Below, piece by piece: positions 25,612 to 34,542 of a stretch of 64,000 bases of DNA. Within the stretch, counting starts at the first letter, position 1, and each line of letters starts with the position of its first letter. The stretch comes from Pseudarthrobacter sp. PS3-L1 (GTDB lineage: Bacteria > Actinomycetota > Actinomycetes > Actinomycetales > Micrococcaceae): contig NZ_JASISU010000002.1 in NCBI RefSeq assembly GCF_030063285.1, forward strand, positions 434,001-498,000, read 5' to 3'. The notes beneath the pieces were generated by a model. The model was not told where the DNA came from. It saw only the letters and a program-made list of their open reading frames with translations, and did no database searches. The position numbers and the translations under genes are program-made.

Positions 25612-26517
25612 ATGTACAGGTTCCTGTTCTCCAGCAAATGGCTGGGCTACCTTCTCCTGGCGGCAGTCTTCGCAGCGGCATGTCTCTTCTTGGGCCGTTG
25701 GCAGATGGACCGGCGTGCTGAAACGCTCGCCGAGATTAATCGAGTGGTGACCAACTACAGTGCAACCCCTGTTGCCTTTGATGAAATCCGCGATCAGTTC
25801 AGCACACTGGACGTCGATCGGGAGTGGACCCAGGTTGCCGTCCAGGGGACGTATGACGTCGACGGCCAGCGAATAATACGCAACCGCCCGCTCAACGGCC
25901 AGCCTGGTTATGAGGTAGTAGTTCCGTTCACCCTCTCCACGGGAGAGACCATCATCATCGATCGTGGGTGGCTGCCCATTGGCAACAACAACCCAGGCCG
26001 CCCTGACACCATCCCGGCACCACCGGGCGGCGAGGTAAGCGCAGTCGTCCGACTCAAGCATGGCGAACCTACCCTGGACCGTGGGGCGCCTGACGGTCAG
26101 TTGGCCTCCATCGACCTGCCTACCTATCAGCAGGAGCTGGGCTACCCCGTCATGACTGGCGCGTACGGGCAGCTGGCCGCCGAGTCACCACGACCAGCCG
26201 ATACGCCGGTAGGCTTCCCCATGCCGGCAACAGAGGAAGGCACCCACCTGTCCTATTCGCTGCAGTGGTTCGCGTTCGGAGTCCTCATGTTTGTGGCGTT
26301 TGGCTATGCAGCCAGGCAGCAGGCCAGGAACGCCGCCATCGACGCAGCGGATGCGGCCGAAGATGCTGCACTGGAGGAGTCCGGCGGAACAGTCCTCGCT
26401 AGGGCTCCGCAGTATGCCGCGGTCGGCGCCCAGCGGCGCCCGTCCCCAGCGCGGAAGCGCCGAGGCCCCACTGCCGAGGAAGAGGAAGACGCCATCCTCG
26501 ACGCCCAGGGATACTGA
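25612..26517 (+). CDS. SURF1 family cytochrome oxidase assembly protein
   Basis: 301 residues. A transmembrane helix near the N-terminus (WLGYLLLAAVFAAACLFLG) is followed by GRWQMDRR, and a second transmembrane helix lies near 225-240. The extracytoplasmic domain contains NRPLNGQPGYEVVVPF and the IIDRGWLP motif typical of SURF1. The charged tail (KRRGPTAEEEED) is an actinobacterial extension. SURF1 helps insert heme a into the aa3-type oxidase; the heme a synthesis genes ctaA and ctaB lie elsewhere in this window. Confidence 0.9.
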   Translation: MYRFLFSSKWLGYLLLAAVFAAACLFLGRWQMDRRAETLAEINRVVTNYSATPVAFDEIRDQFSTLDVDREWTQVAVQGTYDVDGQRIIRNRPLNGQPGYEVVVPFTLSTGETIIIDRGWLPIGNNNPGRPDTIPAPPGGEVSAVVRLKHGEPTLDRGAPDGQLASIDLPTYQQELGYPVMTGAYGQLAAESPRPADTPVGFPMPATEEGTHLSYSLQWFAFGVLMFVAFGYAARQQARNAAIDAADAAEDAALEESGGTVLARAPQYAAVGAQRRPSPARKRRGPTAEEEEDAILDAQGY

Positions 26518-26651
26518 GGAAGTACGCTTCTCCACGCCAGGCTGGTCCTTGCCACCTAACGGAACCGGCGCTTGACTAACCAACGCTCCTGGCACGCTGC
26601 GTGGCAACCTCCACCGGCCTAGTGACCGCCCGGGCCCTGCGCCGAGCAGCC

Positions 26652-28250
26652 TTACGCCAGGGTGATGAGGTCCAGGTAGTCAGGGTTCCACAGGTCCTCA
26701 ACGCCGTCCGGAAGCAGGACCACACGCTCAGGATCCAGCGCCTCCACGGCACCCTCATCGTGGCTGACGAGCACGACGGCGCCGCTGTAGTTCTTCAACG
26801 CACCAAGAATTTCCGCGCGGCTTGCAGGGTCGAGGTTGTTAGTGGGCTCGTCTAGGAGCAGGACGTTGGCGCTGGACGCCACGATCGTTGCCAGGGCAAG
26901 ACGAGTCTTCTCACCACCGGAAAGGACGCCGGCTGGCTTCTCGACGTCATCACCGGAGAACAGGAACGACCCGAGGATTCCACGGACCTCCGCGTCCTTC
27001 ATATCGGGGGCTGCCGAACGCATGTTCTCAAGCACTGTACGGTCCACATCCAGGGTGTCGTGTTCCTGGGCGTAATATCCAACCTTCAGGCCGTGACCGG
27101 CAATGACCTCGCCGGTATCGGGCTTGTCCACGCCTGCGAGCATCTTTAGCAGCGTGGTCTTACCGGCGCCATTCAGGCCGAGGATGACTACCTTGGATCC
27201 GCGGTCGATTGCCAGGTCAACATCGGTGAAAATTTCCAGCGAGCCGTATGACTTGCTCAGGCCCTCCGCCATCAGGGGAGTCTTGCCACAGGGCGACGGC
27301 TCCGGGAACCGCAGGGCTGCCACGCGCTCAGTGGCCCGGACGGCCTCAAGGCCGCTAAGGAGCCGCTCGGCACGCTTGGCCATGTTCTGCGCGGCAACAG
27401 CCTTCGTGGCCTTAGCACGCATCTTGTTCGCCTGGTCAAAGAGGACCTGGGCCTTCTTTTCCGCGTTGGCACGCTCGCGTTTGCGGGCACGCTCATCCGT
27501 CTCACGCTGGAGTTGGTAGCGCTTCCAGTCCATGTTGTAGAAGTCGATCTGCGCCCGGTTAGCGTCAAGCAGGAAAACCTTGTTGACGGTGGCTTCGAGC
27601 AATTCCGTGTCGTGGCTGATGACGATCAGCCCGCCCTGGTGGTTCTTCAGGAATTCGCGCAGCCAGGCAATGGAATCGGCATCAAGGTGGTTGGTGGGCT
27701 CATCGAGGAGCATGGTCTCGGCACCCGAATACAGGATCCGGGCGAGCTCCACGCGACGCCGTTGTCCACCGGAAAGGGTCTTGAGCGGCTGGTTGAGGAT
27801 ACGGTCAGGCAAGGCAAGGTTGGAGGAGATGGCTGCAGCCTCGGCCTCCGCCGCGTATCCCCCACCGGCCAGGAACTCTGATTCCAGTCGGTCGTAGCGA
27901 TTCATGGCCTTCTGCTGGATCTTTGGATCCTCGCTGGCCATTTCCTCATGGGTAACCCGCAGCTTGCCCACCACGACATCCAGCCCACGTGCAGCAAGAA
28001 TACGGTCACGCGCCAGCTGTTCCATGTCAGGGGTTCGGGGGTCCTGCGGGAGGTAGCCGATTTCGCCGCTCCGGCTGACCTTACCGGCGGCTGGCAGTCC
28101 TTCGCCCGCCAGAACACGGGTCAGGGTGGTCTTTCCGGCACCGTTACGGCCCACCAGACCAATTTTGTCGCCCTTGTCGATCCGGAAACTCACCTTGTCC
28201 ATGAGGAGACGGGCGCCAGCGCGCAGTTCAAGATCCTGGACAGTAATCAC
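26652..28250 (-). CDS. ABC-F family ATPase
   Basis: 532 residues from GTG 28250 (MITVQDLELRAG), with AAGG about 11 bases upstream. The open frame to 28577 encodes nothing like the family. Two ABC cassettes are present: Walker A motifs GRNGAGKTT and GLNGAGKTT, signatures LSGGQRRRVELARIL and LSGGEKTRLALATIV, joined by a charged linker rich in Arg/Lys (ERANAEKKAQ), and no membrane domain. ABC-F proteins act on the ribosome as translation factors or give antibiotic protection. Which subgroup this is cannot be told safely. Its promoter region lies between it and bioY. Confidence 0.9.
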   Translation of the reverse strand: MITVQDLELRAGARLLMDKVSFRIDKGDKIGLVGRNGAGKTTLTRVLAGEGLPAAGKVSRSGEIGYLPQDPRTPDMEQLARDRILAARGLDVVVGKLRVTHEEMASEDPKIQQKAMNRYDRLESEFLAGGGYAAEAEAAAISSNLALPDRILNQPLKTLSGGQRRRVELARILYSGAETMLLDEPTNHLDADSIAWLREFLKNHQGGLIVISHDTELLEATVNKVFLLDANRAQIDFYNMDWKRYQLQRETDERARKRERANAEKKAQVLFDQANKMRAKATKAVAAQNMAKRAERLLSGLEAVRATERVAALRFPEPSPCGKTPLMAEGLSKSYGSLEIFTDVDLAIDRGSKVVILGLNGAGKTTLLKMLAGVDKPDTGEVIAGHGLKVGYYAQEHDTLDVDRTVLENMRSAAPDMKDAEVRGILGSFLFSGDDVEKPAGVLSGGEKTRLALATIVASSANVLLLDEPTNNLDPASRAEILGALKNYSGAVVLVSHDEGAVEALDPERVVLLPDGVEDLWNPDYLDLITLA

Positions 28251-28517
28251 AACGGTAAGGCCTTTCAAACATGGGGAGCCGCGGCACAGCGGAAGATTTT
28301 CCGGGACCAGCAGGGCAGATTGGCCCAAAGCGGCCTCACCCAGTCTACCGGCCCCAGCTGTGCCGCCTAATCGTGCCTTTTGTGGTGCATCCTCAAGCCG
28401 GGCACTGTACGTTGGCTGATCCCTACAAAATAGACCCGGTCGGTGCCCGGTAACGTCTGCAGGACACCAGCGTCTTTGTGTATCTCCCCATACAGCCCAA
28501 CCGTCAGGACCAGCGCC

Positions 28518-29162
28518 TTGAGCCCCACCACACCTCCTCCGGCCACCGAGCACCCCACGGCAAATCGCGCACCGCACCGCACCGGACTACAGCCAGCTGA
28601 CCTCGCGCTGGTTGCTGTTTTTGCCGCCCTGGTGGCCGCGGCCGCGCTGGTTCCGGGCATAGCGGCGAATGTCTTCGGGGTACCCATCACATTCCAGACC
28701 ATGGCTGTCATGCTCACCGGCCTCATGCTGGGGCCCTCGCGTGCCTTCGCGGCTGTAGGCCTGTACCTGGTGCTCGGCCTGGCTGGGCTTCCGATCTTCA
28801 GCCAGGGCCGCAGTGGACTCGGTGTCCTGGCTGGACCCTCAGCTGGCTACATTGTGGCGTTCCCCTTTGCTGCCGCACTGGTGGGATGGCTCGCCGTCGT
28901 CATCATCCGGCGGACGCGGCGGGCGCGCTTCCTCTGGTTTTTTGCTGCCGCCATGGGCACCAGCATCCTCGTGGTCCACACCCTGGGAATTGCCGGGATT
29001 GCTCTCACCACGGGATCCACGCTTGGCCAGGCATTTTGGGGGGACCTGATTTTTTACCCTGGCGATGTGGTTAAGAATCTTCTGGCCGCCGGGATTGCCG
29101 TTTCCCTGCACCGGGCATTTCCTGATCTTCTGGTCCGCCGTGTGACAGCTCCCGTGAGCTGA
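28518..29162 (+). CDS. bioY: biotin ECF transporter S component
   Basis: About 214 residues from TTG 28518, with AGGA 9 bases upstream; the frame also allows GTG 28443. Six hydrophobic segments and the BioY features are present: VFGVPITFQTMAVMLTGLMLG, then LGLAGLPIFSQGRSGLGVLAGPSAGYIVAF, and FYPGDVVKNLLAA at the end. It binds biotin with high affinity and works with an ATPase and a T component, which follow directly as bioM and bioN. The upstream 270 bases hold the divergent promoters with the ABC-F gene; I could not recognise a BirA or BioQ site there. Confidence 0.9.
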   Translation: MSPTTPPPATEHPTANRAPHRTGLQPADLALVAVFAALVAAAALVPGIAANVFGVPITFQTMAVMLTGLMLGPSRAFAAVGLYLVLGLAGLPIFSQGRSGLGVLAGPSAGYIVAFPFAAALVGWLAVVIIRRTRRARFLWFFAAAMGTSILVVHTLGIAGIALTTGSTLGQAFWGDLIFYPGDVVKNLLAAGIAVSLHRAFPDLLVRRVTAPVS

Positions 29163-29169
29163 GGCGCCT

Positions 29170-29883
29170 GTGGGTATCACTGTTTTTGATGATGTCTCGG
29201 TCTGGGTTGCTGCCGAGGAGGGCGACACACGGCGTTACCTGCTGCGTTCGGTCACCCTCGAACTGACGGAACACCGGATCGGCATCATCGGCGCCAACGG
29301 CTCGGGCAAGTCAACACTGCTGCGCCTTATCAACGGGCTCACCCGGCCGACGTCGGGTCGTGTCAGCGTTGATGGCGCCGATACCGTTCGCAGCGTCCGC
29401 CAGGTCAGGCGTGCAGTGGGTTTTGTGTTCACGGATCCACTCTCCCAGCTGGTCATGCCCACTGGTCGGGAAGACGTGGAACTCTCCCTGCGTAGGAGGT
29501 ACCGCAAAGGACCCGAACGACGAAATGCAGCGGAAACAGCACTGACTGGCCTGGGCATGCTCTCCCTCGCGGATCAAAGCATCTACGAACTCTCCGGTGG
29601 ACAGCGTCAGTTGATGGCCCTGGCCGCAGTGCTTGCCGTGGCACCGACAGTCCTGGTCATGGACGAACCCTCAACCCTGCTGGACCTCCGGAACCGGGAG
29701 TTGCTCCGGAAGGTGCTTTCTTCACTGGATCAGCAGGTGATCATGTCCACCCACGACCTGGAGCTTGCCAACGACATGGACCGGGTGCTGGTGGTGGACA
29801 ACGGTGAAATCGCCTTCGATGGCGCAGCTGGTCCGGCAGTCGATTTTTACCGAAGGCTCTGTTCTGCGACGGGCTTCGCGTGA
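29170..29883 (+). CDS. bioM: biotin ECF transporter ATPase
   Basis: 237 residues, GTG start at 29170, 7 bases after the bioY stop. Walker A is GANGSGKST, the Q-loop area reads FTDPLSQLVMPT, the signature is LSGGQRQLMALAAVL, and Walker B is VLVMDEPSTLLD. The sequence matches CbiO/EcfA-type ATPases of ECF transporters. It couples ATP hydrolysis to biotin uptake with bioY and bioN. Its stop overlaps the bioN GTG (GTGA). Confidence 0.9.
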   Translation: MGITVFDDVSVWVAAEEGDTRRYLLRSVTLELTEHRIGIIGANGSGKSTLLRLINGLTRPTSGRVSVDGADTVRSVRQVRRAVGFVFTDPLSQLVMPTGREDVELSLRRRYRKGPERRNAAETALTGLGMLSLADQSIYELSGGQRQLMALAAVLAVAPTVLVMDEPSTLLDLRNRELLRKVLSSLDQQVIMSTHDLELANDMDRVLVVDNGEIAFDGAAGPAVDFYRRLCSATGFA

Positions 29884-30620
29884 GGGGCCACGGCTTCCTT
29901 CTTTCCGCCTACGTTCCAGGCACGTCAGTGCTCCACAGAGCTCCGTTGGTGCCCAAGTTCTTGCTGGTGGTGGGCACGGGCGTTACCTCATTCCTGGTCA
30001 GTGACTGGCGCATTTCTGCCGTGGTGCTCGGCATCATGCTGCTCCTCTTCGCCCTCAGTGCCGTGGGTTTCCGCCGGCTGTGGGGCGCCTTGCGACCCGT
30101 CGCAGCCGTCCTGCTGGTTGTTTTTGCCTTCCAGTGGTGGCAGCTTGGCGCGGGTCCGGCAGCGAGCATCGTCTTGAACATCGCCGTCTGTGTTAGCGCC
30201 GCAGCCCTGCTCACTGCCACGACGCCCATGCAGCGGATACTGGATGGGATCGTCACAGCTGCTGGGCCGTTGCGGCGCTTCGGTGCTGATCCTGAACGTT
30301 TCGCCCTGACCATCGCCATCATGATCCGGAGTATCCCGTTCATTGTCGGTACCTTTGCTGACGTCAGGGACTCAGCCAGGGCAAGAGGCCTGGAACGCAA
30401 CGCACGTGCGCTGATTCTTCCGGTTTTCATCGCCACCGTCGCCTACGCCCGGCAAACTGGTGATGCGTTGGCTGCCCGGGGGCTAGGCGAGTCTGACGTA
30501 GCGGACCAGGATCGCGGTGCCCATCCCACCGGCACCACTGATCAGCGCGAGGCCAAGGGCCCCCGGTTGCCGCGAAGCGCGCGCCTGGGCAAAAAGCCTG
30601 ACAACCAGGACAGCGCCTGA
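29880..30620 (+). CDS. bioN: biotin ECF transporter T component
   Basis: 246 residues with five hydrophobic segments. The two EcfT coupling motifs are present: SARARGLERN and ALAARGLGES. The GTG start overlaps the bioM stop. The last 46 codons (30483-30620) are antisense to the conserved 3' end of the convergent thiolase gene and encode a Pro/Arg-rich tail unlike EcfT proteins, which normally end soon after the second ARG motif. The original stop was probably lost. Function of the core should be normal. Confidence 0.85.
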   Translation: MRGHGFLLSAYVPGTSVLHRAPLVPKFLLVVGTGVTSFLVSDWRISAVVLGIMLLLFALSAVGFRRLWGALRPVAAVLLVVFAFQWWQLGAGPAASIVLNIAVCVSAAALLTATTPMQRILDGIVTAAGPLRRFGADPERFALTIAIMIRSIPFIVGTFADVRDSARARGLERNARALILPVFIATVAYARQTGDALAARGLGESDVADQDRGAHPTGTTDQREAKGPRLPRSARLGKKPDNQDSA

Positions 30621-31670
30621 GGCCCCGTACGCATGCCCGAGGGCCAGCGCCCCTCCGTCGCGGTTGGCCCGGGCCGGATCAATCCCGAGGACGTCAAGGC
30701 TAGCCAGCGCCTGGGCTGCGAAGGCCTCATTAAATTCCACAAAGGTGAGCGCGCCAGGGTCTACCCCACACTGTGTGAGGACGGCTTCACCAGCAGCTGC
30801 CGCGCCCAGCCCCAACAACCGGGGCTCCACACCACGGGATGCCCAACCCAGCACTTCCAGGCCATCAGCAGCACCCACACCGCGCGCATGTGCCAGCGAC
30901 GTCACTACCACCGCCGCCGCAGCATCAGCATCTGAGCAGGAGTTCCCGGCAGTGACGCTTCCACCGGGAACAAATACCGGCGGAAACCGCTGCATGATCC
31001 CGGGCGTGAGCCCGGAACGCGGACCGTCGTCGAAGGTCACCGGGCCCGTAGCTGTGTCAACGGTGATGAGTTCACCGCGAAATCGTCCCGCAGAAAGGGC
31101 CGCTGCGGCGCGCTGGTGGCTCTCCAGGGCGAACGCGTCCTGCCGCTCCCTTCCAATGCTGCTGTGGACTGCCACGTTCTCGGCCGCAGTCCCCATCTCC
31201 GGGTCGCCGAACTCGGGTGGGGTGAACGCAGCCCTGGAAAAGAAGACCGGCTCACCGTCACCACCGGGCCTGGCACGCAGGGGGGCGGTGCTGATGCTTT
31301 CCGCTCCCCCGGCGAGGAAGAGCGTACCGGTCCCCCCAGCCACCATGCCGGCGGCCAGGGTGATCGCGTCAAGACCCGACGTGCATTGCCTGTCAACGCT
31401 TATCCCAGGAACGGAGACGGGCAGTCCGGCGGTGAGGAGCGCCAACCTGGCCACGTTCCCACCACCGCCTGTCGCATTTCCGATGACGACGTCGTCCACG
31501 TCCGGCCCTGCCACGCCGCAGTCCCGCAGGAGCTGGGCCAGCACCGGAGCCAGCAGCCTCTCCACTGGCACCTGCGCAAGCCGGCCACGCGTCCTGCAGA
31601 TCGGCGTCCTGCGCGCCGCAATGATGATGGGCTGACGGTTGGCCTGGACTGCCTGCTCAGGGAAGGACAC
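30483..31670 (-). CDS. thiolase-like protein (YhfS-like) with altered second Cys
   Basis: 395 residues from GTG 31670, which has GGGGGGA about 6 bases upstream; the open frame to 31910 belongs to the ligase gene. The nucleophilic Cys is at about residue 96 (VDRQCTSGLDAI), NEAFA is present, and the His motif reads LGHAYGASG (Ala instead of Pro). The final block, normally CxGGG, reads LISGAGGMG with Ser in place of the second catalytic Cys. It may therefore do something other than classical thiolysis. It overlaps the acyl-CoA ligase stop by 14 bases. The pair resembles Bacillus yhfT-yhfS, which are co-transcribed with bioY. Confidence 0.85.
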   Translation of the reverse strand: MSFPEQAVQANRQPIIIAARRTPICRTRGRLAQVPVERLLAPVLAQLLRDCGVAGPDVDDVVIGNATGGGGNVARLALLTAGLPVSVPGISVDRQCTSGLDAITLAAGMVAGGTGTLFLAGGAESISTAPLRARPGGDGEPVFFSRAAFTPPEFGDPEMGTAAENVAVHSSIGRERQDAFALESHQRAAAALSAGRFRGELITVDTATGPVTFDDGPRSGLTPGIMQRFPPVFVPGGSVTAGNSCSDADAAAAVVVTSLAHARGVGAADGLEVLGWASRGVEPRLLGLGAAAAGEAVLTQCGVDPGALTFVEFNEAFAAQALASLDVLGIDPARANRDGGALALGHAYGASGAVLVVRLFAQARASRQPGALGLALISGAGGMGTAILVRYVRLA

Positions 31671-33051
31671 GGGCGGTCCCCCCGACAATCCAGTCCCGCA
31701 AAAGCTCACGGCTGGGCTTTCCCCGGTCTGTGGTGGGCAGGTGGTCAACGACATAGAACCGGACCGGCCATTTTGAGCGTTGCAGCACCTGGTCCAGGCC
31801 GTTACGCAACTGGGTAGCGGAGAGTCCCCCGTGCGAGAGGACGACGCCAGCCACCACGCGCTCGCCACGCACGTCATCCGGAACACCGACGGCAAGGGCC
31901 GCCGCAACACCCGGAATGGCAGCCAGGGCCAGCTCCACCTCGTGCGGGTATACGTTGCGGCCTGAGGTGAGGATCATGTCAGAACGGCGCCCCAGAATAT
32001 GCAGGCCATCCGTGGCCCGGAACCCCTGGTCCCCCACCGTGAACCAGCCATCGAGGACGCGCAGGGCTTCCCCATCATCACCCCAGAGATAACCGTTGGA
32101 GATCATGGCGCTACGCACGCAGATGTTCCCCACCTCTCCGTCCGGAAGCACACCGGCCCTGTCATCAAGGACCCGGACTTCAACCCCGGGAAAGGGTTCA
32201 CCAATGGATGAGCTGCCAGCAGGGATGGGGTCGCCGGGATGCAGGCTTGTCCCGGAGACAAAACTGAGCTCGGAAGCTCCATAGTATTCGTGGATGGTTG
32301 CCAGCGGTGCCCAGCGCCGTGCTGCTTCAAGCGTCCGGGCGTCGAGTTTGGAGCCTGCACAGATGATGCTGCGAAGCCCTGATGCATCAACACTGCCCGC
32401 CAGGCCGCGCTCGCTGAGCAGTCGCAGCATGGTGGGGACCAATACCAGGCGCGTAACGCCGTCGTAGGTGATGGCCTCGTGGACTGCTCCAACGTCGAAG
32501 GACTCAAGCGACTGGAATTCCGCCCCGGCGTACAGGCACTCGGACAGGGCGTAGAGGTTGAGGCTGGATGCCAACGGGCCTGGGGCCAGCGTCACGTCAT
32601 CCTGCCGCAAACCGAAGAAGGCTATGGATGCCTCGAAAGATTCCCGCCAGGACGCCCGGGACCTTGTGAACGCTTTGGGCACGGATGTGGTCCCTGAGGT
32701 GAGGCCCACCAAGAACATCGAGTCGGGGGGTCCATCCACGAGTGCAACGCCGCCCGCGGGCAGCCCCGTGGAGTACTCTGCCAGGCGCTGACGGAGTTCC
32801 CCCAGCAACAGGTGACCCCAGGTCGGGTCAAGAACAGCACAGCACCGTTCATCTGCCAGTGCAGCGCTGAAACGGATCACAAAGTCAACGGAATTTGGCT
32901 CTGCCAGGACCGTCAGGTGCGGTAGGTCCGGTACGGCACGCGATGCAGCATCTCGGAGCTCAGCCCAGGAGAGACGCTGGCCACCTACCACTATGGCCGT
33001 GGCCTGTGGCCGCTGATCCGCCCATTGCTGGACGTTGTTAAGGAAAGGCAC
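31657..33051 (-). CDS. AMP-forming acyl-CoA ligase (YhfT-like)
   Basis: 464 residues of the ANL superfamily. The P-loop is LTSGTTSVPKAF, the adenylate motif is EYYGASELSF, GDQGF and GRRSDMILTSGRNVYPHE mark the hinge, and the C-terminal lysine lies in TTDRGKPSRELL. It should activate a carboxylic acid as acyl-AMP and acyl-CoA. The protein is shorter than typical fatty-acyl-CoA ligases (about 540). It is co-transcribed with the thiolase-like gene and faces the biotin transporter genes, so a biotin or pimelate-related acid is a plausible substrate (inference). Confidence 0.85.
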   Translation of the reverse strand: MPFLNNVQQWADQRPQATAIVVGGQRLSWAELRDAASRAVPDLPHLTVLAEPNSVDFVIRFSAALADERCCAVLDPTWGHLLLGELRQRLAEYSTGLPAGGVALVDGPPDSMFLVGLTSGTTSVPKAFTRSRASWRESFEASIAFFGLRQDDVTLAPGPLASSLNLYALSECLYAGAEFQSLESFDVGAVHEAITYDGVTRLVLVPTMLRLLSERGLAGSVDASGLRSIICAGSKLDARTLEAARRWAPLATIHEYYGASELSFVSGTSLHPGDPIPAGSSSIGEPFPGVEVRVLDDRAGVLPDGEVGNICVRSAMISNGYLWGDDGEALRVLDGWFTVGDQGFRATDGLHILGRRSDMILTSGRNVYPHEVELALAAIPGVAAALAVGVPDDVRGERVVAGVVLSHGGLSATQLRNGLDQVLQRSKWPVRFYVVDHLPTTDRGKPSRELLRDWIVGGTARVLP

Positions 33052-33099
33052 CTACCCGACTTTACCGTCAGGGTGGCGTCGCTGCCTGGCGCTTGGGAT

Positions 33100-33105
33100 T
33101 ACCCT
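33100..33105 (+). promoter_or_regulatory. -10-like hexamer for leaderless metallopeptidase
   Basis: TACCCT is followed by 6 bases and ATG 33112. No Shine-Dalgarno sequence is visible, so a leaderless start is likely. Confidence 0.4.
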
Positions 33106-33111
33106 GAATCC

Positions 33112-33999
33112 ATGAGTTTCAACGACAACACGCGCCTGGACACATCCCAGGTCCAGGACAGGCGCGGCAAGGGCCGCGGAGGAATGATCGGCGGTGGGAT
33201 CGGCGGCGGCTTGGTCCTGCTGGTTGCGATCCTGTTTGGAGTTGACCCGGCGCTCCTTGATGGCCTGGCGGGGCCGGCGACACAGGAACAACAGCAGGGA
33301 CCCGGCGAACAGGAGGCCTGCCAGACTGGCGCCGATGCTGATGCCCGCACAGACTGCCGGATCACGGGAACCGTGAACAGCCTCAATGCTTTCTGGCCGG
33401 CCTACCTGCGCGATTACGACGTCACCTACCGCCAGCCTGAAACTACGCTCTTTGCCGGCTCAACGAGTACGGGCTGCGGTAACGCAACCACCGCTGTGGG
33501 GCCCTTCTACTGCCCCACCGACACCACCGCCTACTTTGATCCGGATTTCTTCCAGGAACTGGTCGACAGGTTCGGATCTTCCGGCGGCCCGCTAGCACAG
33601 GAGTACGTGGTGGCCCATGAATTTGGCCACCATGTCCAGAACATCCTTGGCAACCTGGACAACGCGCAGCAAGATCCCCAGGGACCAGAATCCGGCGGTG
33701 TCCGCGTCGAGTTGCAGGCTGACTGTTATGCGGGCCTCTGGGTCAGGCACGCCACGGAGGTCCTGGATCCGCAGACAGGGCTTCCCTTCCTAGATCCACT
33801 GACCCAGGAGGACCTTAACGACGCGCTCTCGGCCGCCTCGGCCGTAGGTGATGACCGGATTCAGGAAGCCGCCACCGGCCGGGTTTCTCCCGAGGCGTGG
33901 ACCCATGGATCAAGCGAACAACGCCAACGGTGGTTCACCCAGGGGTACCAGAGCGGTGACATCAACAAGTGCGATACCTTCTCCGCCGCAAACCTCTGA
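33112..33999 (+). CDS. neutral zinc metallopeptidase (YpfJ-like)
   Basis: 295 residues from ATG 33112. A Gly-rich stretch leads into one transmembrane helix (GGGLVLLVAILFGV), so the catalytic domain lies outside the membrane. The zinc site is AHEFGHHVQ, with the third ligand region in VELQADCYAGLW. Cysteines at CGNATTAVGPFYC and near the C-terminus could form disulfides. The family (PF04228-type) is widespread, but its substrates are unknown. It is a single gene, divergent from the acyl-CoA ligase, with a terminator about 100 bases downstream. Confidence 0.88.
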   Translation: MSFNDNTRLDTSQVQDRRGKGRGGMIGGGIGGGLVLLVAILFGVDPALLDGLAGPATQEQQQGPGEQEACQTGADADARTDCRITGTVNSLNAFWPAYLRDYDVTYRQPETTLFAGSTSTGCGNATTAVGPFYCPTDTTAYFDPDFFQELVDRFGSSGGPLAQEYVVAHEFGHHVQNILGNLDNAQQDPQGPESGGVRVELQADCYAGLWVRHATEVLDPQTGLPFLDPLTQEDLNDALSAASAVGDDRIQEAATGRVSPEAWTHGSSEQRQRWFTQGYQSGDINKCDTFSAANL

Positions 34000-34075
34000 C
34001 CCTGGGGTGGCATCCTGACCACCGGGCCCTTGTTGTTGACTGTGGGTGCCACTGACCGCGCGTGAGACAAGGAAC

Positions 34076-34103
34076 TAAACAGCGACGAATTAAACAGCGA
34101 CGA
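34076..34103. repeat. two direct copies of a 13-base repeat
   Basis: TAAACAGCGACGA occurs at 34076-34088 and 34091-34103 (period 15). The second copy runs into the terminator stem. It is probably a small local duplication. Confidence 0.7.
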
Positions 34104-34138
34104 CGGCGGACTCCCCTCGTGGGAGTCCGCCGTCGTCG
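34098..34138. terminator. strong terminator between metallopeptidase and sufT
   Basis: An 18-base-pair perfect stem (34098-34115 with 34121-34138, core GGCGGACTCCC) with a 5-base loop. GTTT follows on the plus strand. It lies between convergent genes and can serve both. Confidence 0.85.
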
Positions 34139-34199
34139 TTTGGGCACCGGGATACTGCCGTCCGGTGTGCACCTGAAAACGTGCTGGCTGGTGGACTGG

Positions 34200-34532
34200 C
34201 TAGATGTTGAACCCGAGGGCGCGCATCTGGTCCTTGCCATCGTCGGTGATCCGTTCCGGACCCCACGGCGGCATCCAGACCCAGTTCAGCCGCCAATCAT
34301 CCACAACACCGTCCATCGACTTGCCCACCTGCTCCTCAAGGACATCGGTGAGGGGGCAGGCAGCCGTGGTCAGCGTCATATCAATCAGTAGGGCGCCGTC
34401 GTCGTCCGAATATTTCAGGCCGTACAGAAGACCAAGGTCAACGATATTAACTCCGAGTTCGGGATCAATAACATCCTTGAGCGCCTCTTCGACGTCCTCC
34501 AGGCTGGTCCGTGCAACATTGATGTCAGTCAT
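34200..34532 (-). CDS. sufT: Fe-S assembly factor, DUF59 (SufT-like)
   Basis: 110 residues from ATG 34532; the longer frame to 34778 is a shadow of sufC. The MIP18/DUF59 core is clear: LKDVIDPELGVNIVDLGLLYG, TAACPLTDVLEEQ with the conserved Cys, and WMPPWGPERITDDGK. Such proteins assist Fe-S cluster maturation. It begins 10 bases after the sufC stop and is the last gene of the suf operon, before a strong terminator. Confidence 0.9.
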   Translation of the reverse strand: MTDINVARTSLEDVEEALKDVIDPELGVNIVDLGLLYGLKYSDDDGALLIDMTLTTAACPLTDVLEEQVGKSMDGVVDDWRLNWVWMPPWGPERITDDGKDQMRALGFNI

Positions 34533-34542
34533 GACCTCATCC

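Noticed and set aside
28251-28517. BirA or BioQ operator, or a riboswitch, upstream of bioY
   Set aside because: No TTGTAAAC-type or GAAC/GTTC inverted repeat of convincing quality was found, and no conserved aptamer was recognised.
30517-31635. Long plus-strand open frame (372 codons) opposite the thiolase-like gene
   Set aside because: It is a GC-bias shadow: the translation is Pro/Ser/Arg-rich with no family resemblance, while the minus strand encodes a thiolase with recognisable motifs.
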